The translations under genes were made by a program, and so were the position numbers. 5,053 bases of DNA from Gammaproteobacteria bacterium (GTDB taxonomy: Bacteria > Pseudomonadota > Gammaproteobacteria > Steroidobacterales > Steroidobacteraceae), in NCBI GenBank assembly GCA_005877965.1, contig VBNP01000238.1:1-5053 (forward strand), given 5' to 3'. Positions 1-5,022 of the stretch are shown piece after piece; the stretch's first letter is position 1, and every line of letters starts with the position of its first letter. The notes under the pieces are model-generated. The model made no database searches and was not told the origin of the DNA. It was given only the letters and a program-made list of their open reading frames with translations.

Positions 1-492
1 AAGACCAGTGTCATACACGTGGCGGGCGATCGAAATCGGCCGCAGGCGCCACGGGCGCGCCAGGCCGCGCAGGAACGTGGTGCTCGTGCGGCCGACGAAG
101 GCCAGTCCGTGGAGCAGGTCGCGGCCGGCGACCACCGCGTTGCGTCCGATCGCGGCGAGCGGCTCCGGGGCGTGCGCCGCGGAGGCCTGTGGCGCACCTG
201 CGGCGCCCGGGTCGGCGAGAATCTCGTCCAGCAGGCGCAGCTGATCCGGCGGTGTGCCCCGGAACTTCACCGCGACGCCGGCGGCGCGCGCGCGGTTCAC
301 GAGCCGGCGCAGCGCCCAGGCGCCCGAGAGATCGAGCGCGCCGAGGCGCTGCGTCGCAATCGACAGCTGCCGCGCCGCGGCCAGATCGACCGCGGCCAAC
401 CCGCTCTCGATGACCGTCACCCGCTGTGCAACCCACTCGCCCGTCAGCTCGAGCTCCAGGCCCTCCTCGGTGCGCCGAACCTCGAGGCTCAT
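1..492 (-). CDS. MlaE-family ABC permease with N-terminal STAS domain (C-terminal part outside window)
   Basis: The frame stays open from ATG at 492 to the window edge, giving the first 164 residues of a longer protein. Residues 1-95 look like a STAS/MlaB-like domain, with the conserved turn LDLSGAW at 54-59 followed by a helix. An Ala/Pro-rich linker lies at about 95-112. From about 113 the sequence matches the start of an MlaE/YrbE permease: an amphipathic helix, then a segment ending RPISIARHVYDTG (151-163), which precedes the first membrane helix in this family. MlaE permeases work in the inner membrane with an MlaF-type ATPase and an MCE protein to move phospholipids between the membranes; here the STAS partner is fused rather than separate. 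The gene starts 19 nt after the dps stop. No Shine-Dalgarno is visible, so translation may depend on coupling to dps. Family assignment is confident; which lipid pathway it serves is not. Confidence 0.85.
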   Translation of the reverse strand, partial: MSLEVRRTEEGLELELTGEWVAQRVTVIESGLAAVDLAAARQLSIATQRLGALDLSGAWALRRLVNRARAAGVAVKFRGTPPDQLRLLDEILADPGAAGAPQASAAHAPEPLAAIGRNAVVAGRDLLHGLAFVGRTSTTFLRGLARPWRLRPISIARHVYDTGL

Positions 493-511
493 TGCGGGCG
501 GGCGCGACGGA

Positions 512-994
512 TCAACGCTTGGCGTGCAGATGCGCCTCGAGGAACCACAGATACTTGTCGGTGTCGCGCGAGATGCCCGTGAACAGGTCGGCGGTGTCGG
601 CATCCCCGAGCCTGGCGGCGGCCTCGATCCCGGCGCGCAGCTTGGCGCCGTAGTCGGCGAGCGCCGCGGACAGCGCATCGACGTGGGCGAGACCCTCGCT
701 GATGTCCTCGGGGTAGGGCCGCAGACTGGTGGCGCGCGCCACCGCGGCGAGCGTACCGCGCGCCGTGCCCCCGAGCGCCGTGACGCGCTCGGCGAGGGTG
801 TCGATATGCTCCTCGACGTTCTCCGCCACCTTGTCGAACAGCTCGTGCAGGGCGATGAAGCTCGGGCCCTTGACGTTCCAGTGCGCGTGTTTGCTCTGCG
901 TGCCCAGATCGATGGCATCCGCAAGACGTGCGTTCAGCAGCTCGATCACCTTGGTGCGGGTGTTGGGCGGCAGGTCGTTCCGGGTGTCAAACAT
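512..994 (-). CDS. dps: Dps family ferritin-like DNA-protection protein
   Basis: This 160-residue protein has the usual Dps length and four-helix ferritin-like pattern. All ligands of the inter-subunit ferroxidase site are present with the spacing of E. coli Dps: H38 (in HAHWNVKG), H50 and D54 (in ALHELFD), and D65 and E69 (in HIDTLAER). W39 beside the site is also kept. Dps forms a cytoplasmic dodecamer that oxidises and stores iron with hydrogen peroxide and can shield DNA. The N-terminal tail is short, with few basic residues (R5, R13, K15), so DNA binding through a Lys-rich tail is not obvious. The start at 994 was chosen because GGAG at 1002-1005 lies 7 nt upstream. An in-frame ATG at 1012 and one at 1036 are less likely and would add unconserved residues. 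It is separated from the upstream permease by a stem-loop and is followed closely by the STAS-MlaE gene. Confidence 0.95.
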   Translation of the reverse strand: MFDTRNDLPPNTRTKVIELLNARLADAIDLGTQSKHAHWNVKGPSFIALHELFDKVAENVEEHIDTLAERVTALGGTARGTLAAVARATSLRPYPEDISEGLAHVDALSAALADYGAKLRAGIEAAARLGDADTADLFTGISRDTDKYLWFLEAHLHAKR

Positions 995-1054
995 ACTGAG
1001 TCTCCATTGCATGGCCGCATTTGAGCATCCCTGCACGCGGGAAGGCCAATCGGC

Positions 1055-1091
1055 TGTCCGGATCGCGATGATAAGCGCGATCTATCGGACA
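1055..1091 (-). promoter_or_regulatory. Candidate dps control region: inverted repeat with OxyR-like half-site
   Basis: Upstream of dps, TGTCCG+GATCGCG (1055-1067) pairs with CGCGATC (1076-1082) and CGGACA (1086-1091), with a 3-nt bulge and an 8-nt loop. Read on the minus strand, 1085 to 1071 gives ATAGATCGCGCTTAT. This differs at two specified positions from the OxyR half-site pattern ATAGnTnnnAnCTAT. A possible -10, TATCAT, lies at 1073-1068 with no good -35, which fits an activated or RpoS-type promoter. OxyR control of dps is established in E. coli; applying it here is inference. Confidence 0.35.
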
Positions 1092-1112
1092 GGCGATACG
1101 CGTGCGGATATT

Positions 1113-1142
1113 GCGGCGCTGCGGCGAGGCTCGCAGCGCCGC
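1113..1142 (-). terminator. Strong stem-loop after the ABC permease gene (probable terminator)
   Basis: A perfect 11-bp GC-rich inverted repeat (GCGGCGCTGCG at 1113-1123 and its complement at 1132-1142) encloses an 8-nt loop. It begins 4 nt after the permease stop codon. The following minus-strand bases (AATATCC) contain no U-tract, so this is not a textbook intrinsic terminator. It could end transcription with Rho or protect the 3' end of the mRNA. Its position between the ABC cassette and the dps control region fits a unit boundary. Confidence 0.5.
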
Positions 1143-1146
1143 GCGC

Positions 1147-2094
1147 TCAGGTGTCGTCGCGGTAGCGGCGCAGGCGGATCGCGCCGAACACCATTGCCGC
1201 GGCGACCGCCAGTCCGATCCACAGGTTGAGGTCGGTGAGGGCGGCCCCAAGGTTCAGCCGCTCGAGCGCCGAGCCCAATGCGAACGCGCGCCCGCGGCCG
1301 ACGTCCATGTGCCCGAACAGCGTCGGCCAGATGCCGTAGGTGCGGTAGATGAGCAGGTCACGCACGTAGTGGGTGTCAAAGGTGAAGTGCTCGACGATCT
1401 GCGCGACCACCGGGGGCAGGATTGCCCACAGAAACGGCGTGCGCCGCGCCCAGGCGGACACCAGCAGCAGGTACCCGGCGTACGGCGCGTACCACAGCAC
1501 ACCCACGATGAGGCACACGAACAGCGCGATCTCGGCCTTGAGCCACCCGAGCATGTCCCACCCCGGGATGGGCGGCACGCGGCCGAGGGCGGCGTTCACC
1601 TCCCAGAGGATGGTGAACAGCAGCGACAGCAGCAGCCCGAGCGCAAACACGCCGAGCGGCACCACCGCCAGCGCAACCAGCAGCTTCGACAGGACGGTCT
1701 TGTCGTCCGATACCGGCAGGGACTTCCAGAACAGGATGCTGCGGTCCTTGCGCTCCGCGTACAGGCAGTCGAGCAGGTAGAAGGCCACCACGATCAGAGA
1801 CACCACCGACAGCGGCGTGGAAGCCGCGCCCTGCATGACGGCAAACATCGCCATGCCCCCGGGCCGATCGTCGCCCGACATGTCGGCGTGCGTCAGGTGG
1901 TATTTGAGGCTCGCGACGACGGCGCCGCACACCATCAGCGCGGCGACCACCAGCGGGGCGATCCACAGCGCGCGGTGCTCCCAGAGCTCGCGGCGTATCA
2001 GCACGAGGAGCGTGCCGGCGGTCCCGATGCGGGCGCCGGGCGCTGCTTCCCGCGGGCCTTCCCCGGCGGCGGCGGCGGCGAGGTTGCTGTTCAT
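1147..2094 (-). CDS. ABC-2-type transporter permease
   Basis: A 315-residue integral inner-membrane protein and presumed membrane partner of the ATPase encoded just upstream. About six hydrophobic segments are visible, at roughly residues 43-63, 94-112, 137-163, 188-214, 219-235 and 290-307, typical of ABC-2 permeases. A charged stretch after the second segment (AERKDRSILFWKSLPVSDD, 113-131) matches the cytoplasmic coupling region of this subfamily, where a similar sequence recurs. The N-terminal 20 residues are Ala/Gly-rich and poorly constrained, so a slightly later start is possible. The ATG overlaps the ATPase stop as ATGA (2091-2094), which implies translational coupling; an AGGGG at 2106-2110 is a rather distant ribosome site. 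Permease function is clear from topology and context; the substrate is unknown. Homologues sit beside YtrA-type regulators. Confidence 0.88.
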   Translation of the reverse strand: MNSNLAAAAAGEGPREAAPGARIGTAGTLLVLIRRELWEHRALWIAPLVVAALMVCGAVVASLKYHLTHADMSGDDRPGGMAMFAVMQGAASTPLSVVSLIVVAFYLLDCLYAERKDRSILFWKSLPVSDDKTVLSKLLVALAVVPLGVFALGLLLSLLFTILWEVNAALGRVPPIPGWDMLGWLKAEIALFVCLIVGVLWYAPYAGYLLLVSAWARRTPFLWAILPPVVAQIVEHFTFDTHYVRDLLIYRTYGIWPTLFGHMDVGRGRAFALGSALERLNLGAALTDLNLWIGLAVAAAMVFGAIRLRRYRDDT

Positions 2095-2951
2095 GTGCTC
2101 GGTGTCCCCTGCATCTTGGCGACGAACAGGTCGGCGATCGAGGGCGTGCGCAGCTCACCGAAGCCGCGCAGCTCCGCGGCCGAACGGCCCTCGAACAGCA
2201 TCGCCACGCGTCCGAACACCTCGCGCTCGTAGAACGGCTTCAGGGCGCGCGCCGTGGGCGCGGCCTCTGCGGCCACGGTCAGTTGCTGGTAGTGGCTGCC
2301 GAGCTCCTCGACCGAGGAGCTCAAGGCCACGCGGCCGTGGTTGATGAAAATCACGTCGGTGAACAGGTTCTCCACCTCCTCCACCTGGTGGGTGGTGAGG
2401 AGGATGGTGCGCTCCTTGTCGAAATAATCGTTGAGGAGCGTGTCGTAGAACTTGCGCCGGTACAGCAGATCGAGCCCGAGCGTCGGCTCATCGAGCACCA
2501 GGAGGCGCGCATCGATCGCCAGGATCAGCGCCAGGTGCAGCTGCGTCACCATGCCCTTGGAGAGCTCGCGCACGCGGCTCTCCATGCGGATATCGGTTCT
2601 GCGCAGAAAGTCCGTGGCGCGCGCGCGATCGAAGCGCGGATGCACCCCGCCCACGACCTCAAGCGTCTGGCTGACGCGCAGCCAGCGCGGCAGCACCGCC
2701 ACGTCCGCCATGAAGCACACCTCGCGCATCAGCTCATCGCGCTGCGTGCGCGGATCGAGGCCGAGCACCTGCAGCTCGCCTCTGAAGGGGGTGAGTCCCA
2801 GGATCGCCTTGAGGGCGGTGGTCTTGCCGGCGCCGTTCGGACCGATCAGGCCGACGATGCGCCCGGGCTCGACGCTGAAGCTGACGCCGTCGAGTGCGCG
2901 GGTCGCGCCGTACGCCTTGGCGAGGCCGCGCGCTTCAATTACTGCTGTCAT
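2091..2951 (-). CDS. ABC transporter ATP-binding protein (YtrB/CcmA-like)
   Basis: A 286-residue cytoplasmic nucleotide-binding subunit that drives the downstream permease. Walker A is GPNGAGKTT (37-45), the signature is LSKGM (130-134) in place of LSGGQ, Walker B is LLVLDEP (150-156) with catalytic E155, and the switch His is H188 in TTHQVEE. The Q-loop glutamine is not evident: the expected place reads CFMADVAVLPRW (79-90). The last 65 or so residues form the C-terminal extension common in ABC-2 ATPases. The ATG at 2951 is preferred over one at 2972 because AGGTGAGG (2955-2962) lies directly upstream and the protein then begins at the usual point before the first beta strand. The gene start overlaps the end of the regulator gene by 17 nt and its stop overlaps the permease start, so the three are translated as a unit. 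Substrate is not predictable from the ATPase. Confidence 0.93.
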   Translation of the reverse strand: MTAVIEARGLAKAYGATRALDGVSFSVEPGRIVGLIGPNGAGKTTALKAILGLTPFRGELQVLGLDPRTQRDELMREVCFMADVAVLPRWLRVSQTLEVVGGVHPRFDRARATDFLRRTDIRMESRVRELSKGMVTQLHLALILAIDARLLVLDEPTLGLDLLYRRKFYDTLLNDYFDKERTILLTTHQVEEVENLFTDVIFINHGRVALSSSVEELGSHYQQLTVAAEAAPTARALKPFYEREVFGRVAMLFEGRSAAELRGFGELRTPSIADLFVAKMQGTPST

Positions 2952-3363
2952 CGTCCTCACCTGGTGCCGCACCGGCCTTGGGCCAGGCCGCGGGCGCTGC
3001 GGCGCCCACGCGCTGCAGTTCCTCCTGGGTCAGGCCGAGGCGCTGGATGGTGGCATACACTTTCGGCCATTCCTCCTCGAGGAAGCGCTGGCGCTCGTCC
3101 TTCATCAGCGCCTTGCGCGCACCCGGGCTCACGAACATGCCCAGGCCGCGGCGCTTCTCCACCAGCTGCTCGTCGACGAGCTGCTGGTAGCCCTTGAGCA
3201 CCGTGAGCGGGTTCAGGCGGAAGTCCGCGGCGACGTTGCGGACCGAGGGCAGCGGGTCTCCTTCCTTGAGCACGCCCTCGAGGATCATCGCCACCACCCG
3301 GTCCCGCAGTTGCCGATAGATCGGCAGGCTGTCGTCCCACTGCGGATCCATGATCGTTTGCAC
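2935..3363 (-). CDS. YtrA-type GntR family transcriptional regulator
   Basis: This 142-residue DNA-binding protein has a GntR winged helix at residues 13-80: PIYRQLRDRVVAMI, then PLPSVRNVAADFRLNPLTV with the recognition helix, then a wing ending RRGLGMFV. Only a short helical tail (about 82-120) follows instead of a large effector domain, which is the YtrA subfamily architecture. The last 20 residues are Ala/Pro/Asp-rich. YtrA regulators usually repress the ABC operon they belong to, and here the ATPase gene overlaps its 3' end. The listed start is GTG at 3363, preceded by a weak AGG; ATG at 3351 lies 4 codons in, also without a good ribosome site, and is equally consistent with family conservation. 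Likely targets are the palindrome just upstream (3380-3395) and the tandem dyads at 3848-3876. The ligand is unknown. Confidence 0.92.
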   Translation of the reverse strand: MQTIMDPQWDDSLPIYRQLRDRVVAMILEGVLKEGDPLPSVRNVAADFRLNPLTVLKGYQQLVDEQLVEKRRGLGMFVSPGARKALMKDERQRFLEEEWPKVYATIQRLGLTQEELQRVGAAAPAAWPKAGAAPGEDDDSSN

Positions 3364-3379
3364 GGTGCCTGTGAGGGGG

Positions 3380-3395
3380 GATTAGCCGACTAATC
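3380..3395. promoter_or_regulatory. Perfect palindrome ahead of the GntR gene (candidate operator)
   Basis: GATTAG-CCGA-CTAATC is a perfect 6+6 dyad with a 4-nt spacer, starting 17 nt upstream of the regulator's GTG and containing the TAG stop of the 66-aa peptide gene (3390-3392). A GntR dimer would recognise such symmetry, so self-regulation is plausible. I could not find a convincing -35/-10 pair around it. Its half-site also differs from those of the 3848-3876 dyads, so another protein could use it. Confidence 0.4.
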
Positions 3396-3590
3396 TACCA
3401 AAACGGCCGGCTCAGGCTGGCCAAACCAGCCGTGCGTCGACTGAAGCGCCACGACGTGCCCGCGGTCGCGGTGCGTGCCCGGCGCCTCGGAGGTCGCCTG
3501 TACGAAGGCGGCGCTCAGGACCAGCGTGATCAGGACGGCGCCGGCGCCGCAGCTGGCATCACGATAGAGCTCGGAAACGAAGGCATTCAT
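3390..3590 (-). CDS. Small single-span membrane peptide B (paralogue of peptide A)
   Basis: A 66-residue product of unknown function. The start at 3590 is well supported: AAGGAG (3597-3602) stands 6 nt upstream. A short polar N-terminus (MNAFVSELYRDASC) leads into a hydrophobic stretch at about 15-31 (containing VLITLVLSAAFV), then a polar tail. It shares LYRD-x2-C-x5-LITLVLS-x2-FVQ-x-TS-x-AP with the peptide encoded 40 nt upstream, so the two arose by duplication. It differs in a C-terminal extension of roughly 20 residues with W55. The hydrophobic part could be a membrane anchor or a signal sequence; no clean cleavage site is seen after it. It lies between peptide A and the GntR regulator on the same strand. 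It was recognised by ribosome site, paralogy and context, not by any family I can name. Confidence 0.75.
   Translation of the reverse strand: MNAFVSELYRDASCGAGAVLITLVLSAAFVQATSEAPGTHRDRGHVVALQSTHGWFGQPEPAVLVD
3401..3422 (-). terminator. Hairpin plus short T-run in the 3' end of peptide B (possible attenuator)
   Basis: On the minus strand GGCCAGC (3422-3416) can pair with GCCGGCC (3411-3405) around a 4-nt loop, with one A.C mismatch. It is followed by G and TTTT (3403-3400). This resembles a weak intrinsic terminator inside the last codons of peptide B, ahead of the regulator gene. If active it would make the peptides more abundant than the regulator and transporter. The short U-run and mismatch keep confidence low. 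Confidence 0.3.
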
Positions 3591-3596
3591 GATCGG

Positions 3597-3602
3597 CTCC
3601 TT
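3597..3602 (-). promoter_or_regulatory. Ribosome binding site of peptide B
   Basis: AAGGAG on the minus strand with a 6-nt spacer to ATG 3590. It selects that codon over the upstream in-frame ATG at 3698, which would add 36 Pro/Ser/Arg-rich residues read from within peptide A's gene in another frame. Confidence 0.8.
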
Positions 3603-3630
3603 GACGGTCTGACTGATTGAGCTCCGCTTC

Positions 3631-3777
3631 TCAGGCGCTCTGCGCCGACTGGACGGCGGGGGCGACATGGAAGGGGGCGGCGGAGGTGGACTGCACAAAG
3701 CTCAGGCTGAGCACCAGGGTGATCAGGGCTGAGGCGGCAGCGCAGGTCACATCGCGATACAGGTTCGAAGCGGTCAT
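3631..3777 (-). CDS. Small single-span membrane peptide A (paralogue of peptide B)
   Basis: A 48-residue product of unknown function and first gene of the putative operon. AAGGAG (3784-3789) lies exactly 6 nt before ATG 3777; an ATG at 3783 abuts that site and is too close to be used. The protein has a polar head (MTASNLYRDVTC), a hydrophobic run at about 13-28 (ASALITLVLSLSFV) and a short neutral tail rich in Ala, Ser and Gln, with no net charge to speak of. The shape allows either a one-pass membrane peptide or a signal sequence cut near TSAAP (31-35), which would release about a dozen residues. The core motif and Cys12 are shared with peptide B. A dedicated promoter with dyads over its -35 and -10 lies upstream, so expression is probably conditional. 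Being part of a GntR/ABC unit suggests a link to that transporter, but this is inference. Confidence 0.77.
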   Translation of the reverse strand: MTASNLYRDVTCAAASALITLVLSLSFVQSTSAAPFHVAPAVQSAQSA

Positions 3778-3783
3778 GGTCAT

Positions 3784-3789
3784 CTCCTT
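3784..3789 (-). promoter_or_regulatory. Ribosome binding site of peptide A
   Basis: AAGGAG on the minus strand, immediately followed by ATG-ACC-ATG. Spacing favours the second ATG (3777). The surrounding 9-mer CCAAGGAGA (3791-3783) is an exact copy of one near the transcript's 5' end (3844-3836). Confidence 0.8.
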
Positions 3790-3819
3790 GGCGGTTGTGG
3801 AACGGGGTCTCTGGTCTTC

Positions 3820-3840
3820 GGAGAGCTATTGCTGCTCTCC
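3820..3840 (-). other. 5'-leader hairpin carrying a second Shine-Dalgarno-like sequence
   Basis: GGAGAGC (3840-3834) pairs perfectly with GCTCTCC (3826-3820) around a 7-nt loop. If transcription starts about 7 nt after the -10 (near 3842-3845), this stem forms the very 5' end of the mRNA, a position known to protect transcripts from decay. The stem holds an AAGGAG not followed by a start codon. Its TCTCC arm could instead pair with the true ribosome site of peptide A (GGAGA, 3787-3783). Confidence 0.45.
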
Positions 3841-3847
3841 TTGGTGA

Positions 3848-3876
3848 TGTACTCTAGTACAACACTACTTTAGTGT
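3848..3876. promoter_or_regulatory. Two tandem dyads, candidate repressor operators
   Basis: TGTACT-CT-AGTACA (3848-3861) and ACACTA-CTT-TAGTGT (3862-3876) are both perfect 6+6 inverted repeats and directly abut. The first covers the -10 hexamer of the peptide promoter; the second covers the spacer and enters the -35. This is the placement expected of a repressor. The GntR regulator in the same unit is the obvious candidate, but binding is not shown. Confidence 0.65.
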
Positions 3877-3879
3877 CAA
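3851..3879 (-). promoter_or_regulatory. Sigma70-type promoter of the peptide-GntR-ABC unit
   Basis: On the minus strand a perfect TTGACA (3879-3874) is followed after 17 nt by TAGAGT (3856-3851), a 4/6 match to the -10. It is the best promoter-like match I found in the window. Predicted start is about 3842-3845, giving a leader of about 65 nt before peptide A. The imperfect -10 and the dyads overlapping both boxes suggest a regulated promoter. Confidence 0.65.
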
Positions 3880-3978
3880 ACTATTTCACCAAATCAGTGA
3901 GGCCGGCTTTCGGGGGGTCTCTCACCCGTCCTTTGGAGAGTGCTCACGCGGGAAGGGTTTGAGGGGGTTGCGGCCCGA

Positions 3979-4008
3979 TTAGGGGCGCTGGCGGCCGGAG
4001 GCTAGAAT
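3979..4008 (+). promoter_or_regulatory. Candidate mdh promoter
   Basis: TAGAAT (4003-4008) is a 5/6 match to the -10 consensus, 34 nt before the mdh start. The best -35 at workable spacing is TTAGGG (3979-3984, 18-nt spacer), which is poor. The leader would be about 25-30 nt. The stretch 3880-3978 shows no gene and no clear further signal. Confidence 0.4.
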
Positions 4009-4041
4009 TCCTGCCTCTTTTTCCAGCACGAAACGCCCGCC

Positions 4042-5022
4042 ATGCCATCCGCCGTGAACGTTGCCATCACCGGCGCCGCCGGACAGATCGGCTATGCCCT
4101 CGCCTTCCGCGTCGCCGCAGGCGCCCTGTACGGGCCGGGCACCCGCGTGAACCTGCGCCTGCTCGAGATCACCCCGGCGCTCGGGGCGCTGCAGGGCATG
4201 GTGATGGAGCTGCACGACTGCGCGTTCCGAACACTCGGCCAGGTGGTGGCAACCGATGATGCGCGCCTCGCGTTCCGCGACTGCCAGGTGGCGCTGCTCG
4301 TCGGCGCACGCCCGCGCGGACCGGGCATGGAGCGCAAGGATCTGCTGCGCGCCAACGCCGAGATCTTTTCCGTACAGGGCCGGGCGCTCAACGAGGCCGC
4401 CGACCGCAACGTGAAGGTGCTGGTGGTCGGCAACCCCGCCAACACCAACGCGCTCATCGCCAGGGCCAACGCCCGCAATCTCAATCCGCGCAACTTCACG
4501 GCGATGACGCGCCTCGATCACAATCGCGCCGTGTCGCAGCTGGCGGAAAAGACCGGGACGCACGCCGGCGACGTCCGCCGCATGACCATCTGGGGAAATC
4601 ATTCGGCCACTCAGTACCCCGATCTGCGGCACGCCGAGGTCGCGGGCAAGCCGGCCAAGTCCCTCGTGACCCAACAGTGGATCGAGGAGACATTCATTCC
4701 GGTGGTACAACAGCGCGGCGCGGCCGTCATCAAGGCGCGCGGCGCCTCCTCGGCCGCCTCGGCCGCCTCCGCCGCGATCGACCATGTGCACACCTGGCTC
4801 CATGGCACGAGCGCCGGCGACTGGGTCAGCATGGGCGTGCCGTCCGACGGCAGCTACGGCATCCCCGACGGCCTCATCTACTCCTATCCTGTCACCGTCA
4901 GCGACGGCGAGTACCGGATCGTGCCGGGACTCACCCTCGATGACTTCAGCCGCCAGCGCATGGAGGCGACTCACGCCGAGCTGCGCGAGGAGCGTGAGGG
5001 AGTCAGGAGCCTGCTCGGCTGA
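4042..5022 (+). CDS. mdh: NAD-dependent malate dehydrogenase (cytosolic type)
   Basis: A complete 326-residue enzyme of the length usual for this MDH group. It interconverts malate and oxaloacetate with NAD in the TCA cycle. The Rossmann loop is GAAGQIG (11-17), and an acidic E42 at the end of the second strand indicates NAD preference over NADP. The mobile loop GARPRGPGMERKD (88-100) supplies substrate-binding R92 and R98. D159 and R162 (LDHNRA) and the proton-relay H187 (WGNHS) complete the active site. It starts at ATG 4042; the leader just upstream (GAAACGCCCGCC) has no convincing Shine-Dalgarno, but homology begins right after this codon. It is transcribed away from the peptide-ABC unit and seems to stand alone here. 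A short in-register DNA repeat, TCGGCCGCC twice (4750-4767), encodes part of the Ala/Ser run at 236-245 and is in keeping with the family. Confidence 0.97.
   Translation: MPSAVNVAITGAAGQIGYALAFRVAAGALYGPGTRVNLRLLEITPALGALQGMVMELHDCAFRTLGQVVATDDARLAFRDCQVALLVGARPRGPGMERKDLLRANAEIFSVQGRALNEAADRNVKVLVVGNPANTNALIARANARNLNPRNFTAMTRLDHNRAVSQLAEKTGTHAGDVRRMTIWGNHSATQYPDLRHAEVAGKPAKSLVTQQWIEETFIPVVQQRGAAVIKARGASSAASAASAAIDHVHTWLHGTSAGDWVSMGVPSDGSYGIPDGLIYSYPVTVSDGEYRIVPGLTLDDFSRQRMEATHAELREEREGVRSLLG

Noticed and set aside
1102..2232. A 376-codon open frame on the plus strand across the ABC permease
   Set aside because: Its product is a run of Arg, Gln, His and Asp typical of a GC-rich shadow frame. 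The opposite frame has clear membrane segments and operon overlap with the ATPase gene.
2283..3393. Long plus-strand open frames (304 and 313 codons) across the ATPase and GntR genes
   Set aside because: Both lie opposite genes with intact Walker and winged-helix motifs, and neither shows a domain of its own.
3392..3424. Internal promoter for the GntR gene (TTGGCC and TAGATT on the minus strand)
   Set aside because: The two hexamers are separated by 21 nt, too far for a sigma70 promoter, and no alternative -35 fits TAGATT.
3806..3936. Similar GGTCTCT...GGAGAG stretches at about 3806-3826 and 3914-3940, as repeats or a hairpin
   Set aside because: Matches are short and interrupted with different spacing, so neither a repeat family nor a convincing stem is supported.
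4750..4776. TCGGCCGCC tandem repeat within mdh as a repeat element
   Set aside because: Only two exact copies plus a degenerate third, in frame and encoding an Ala/Ser run normal for this enzyme family.
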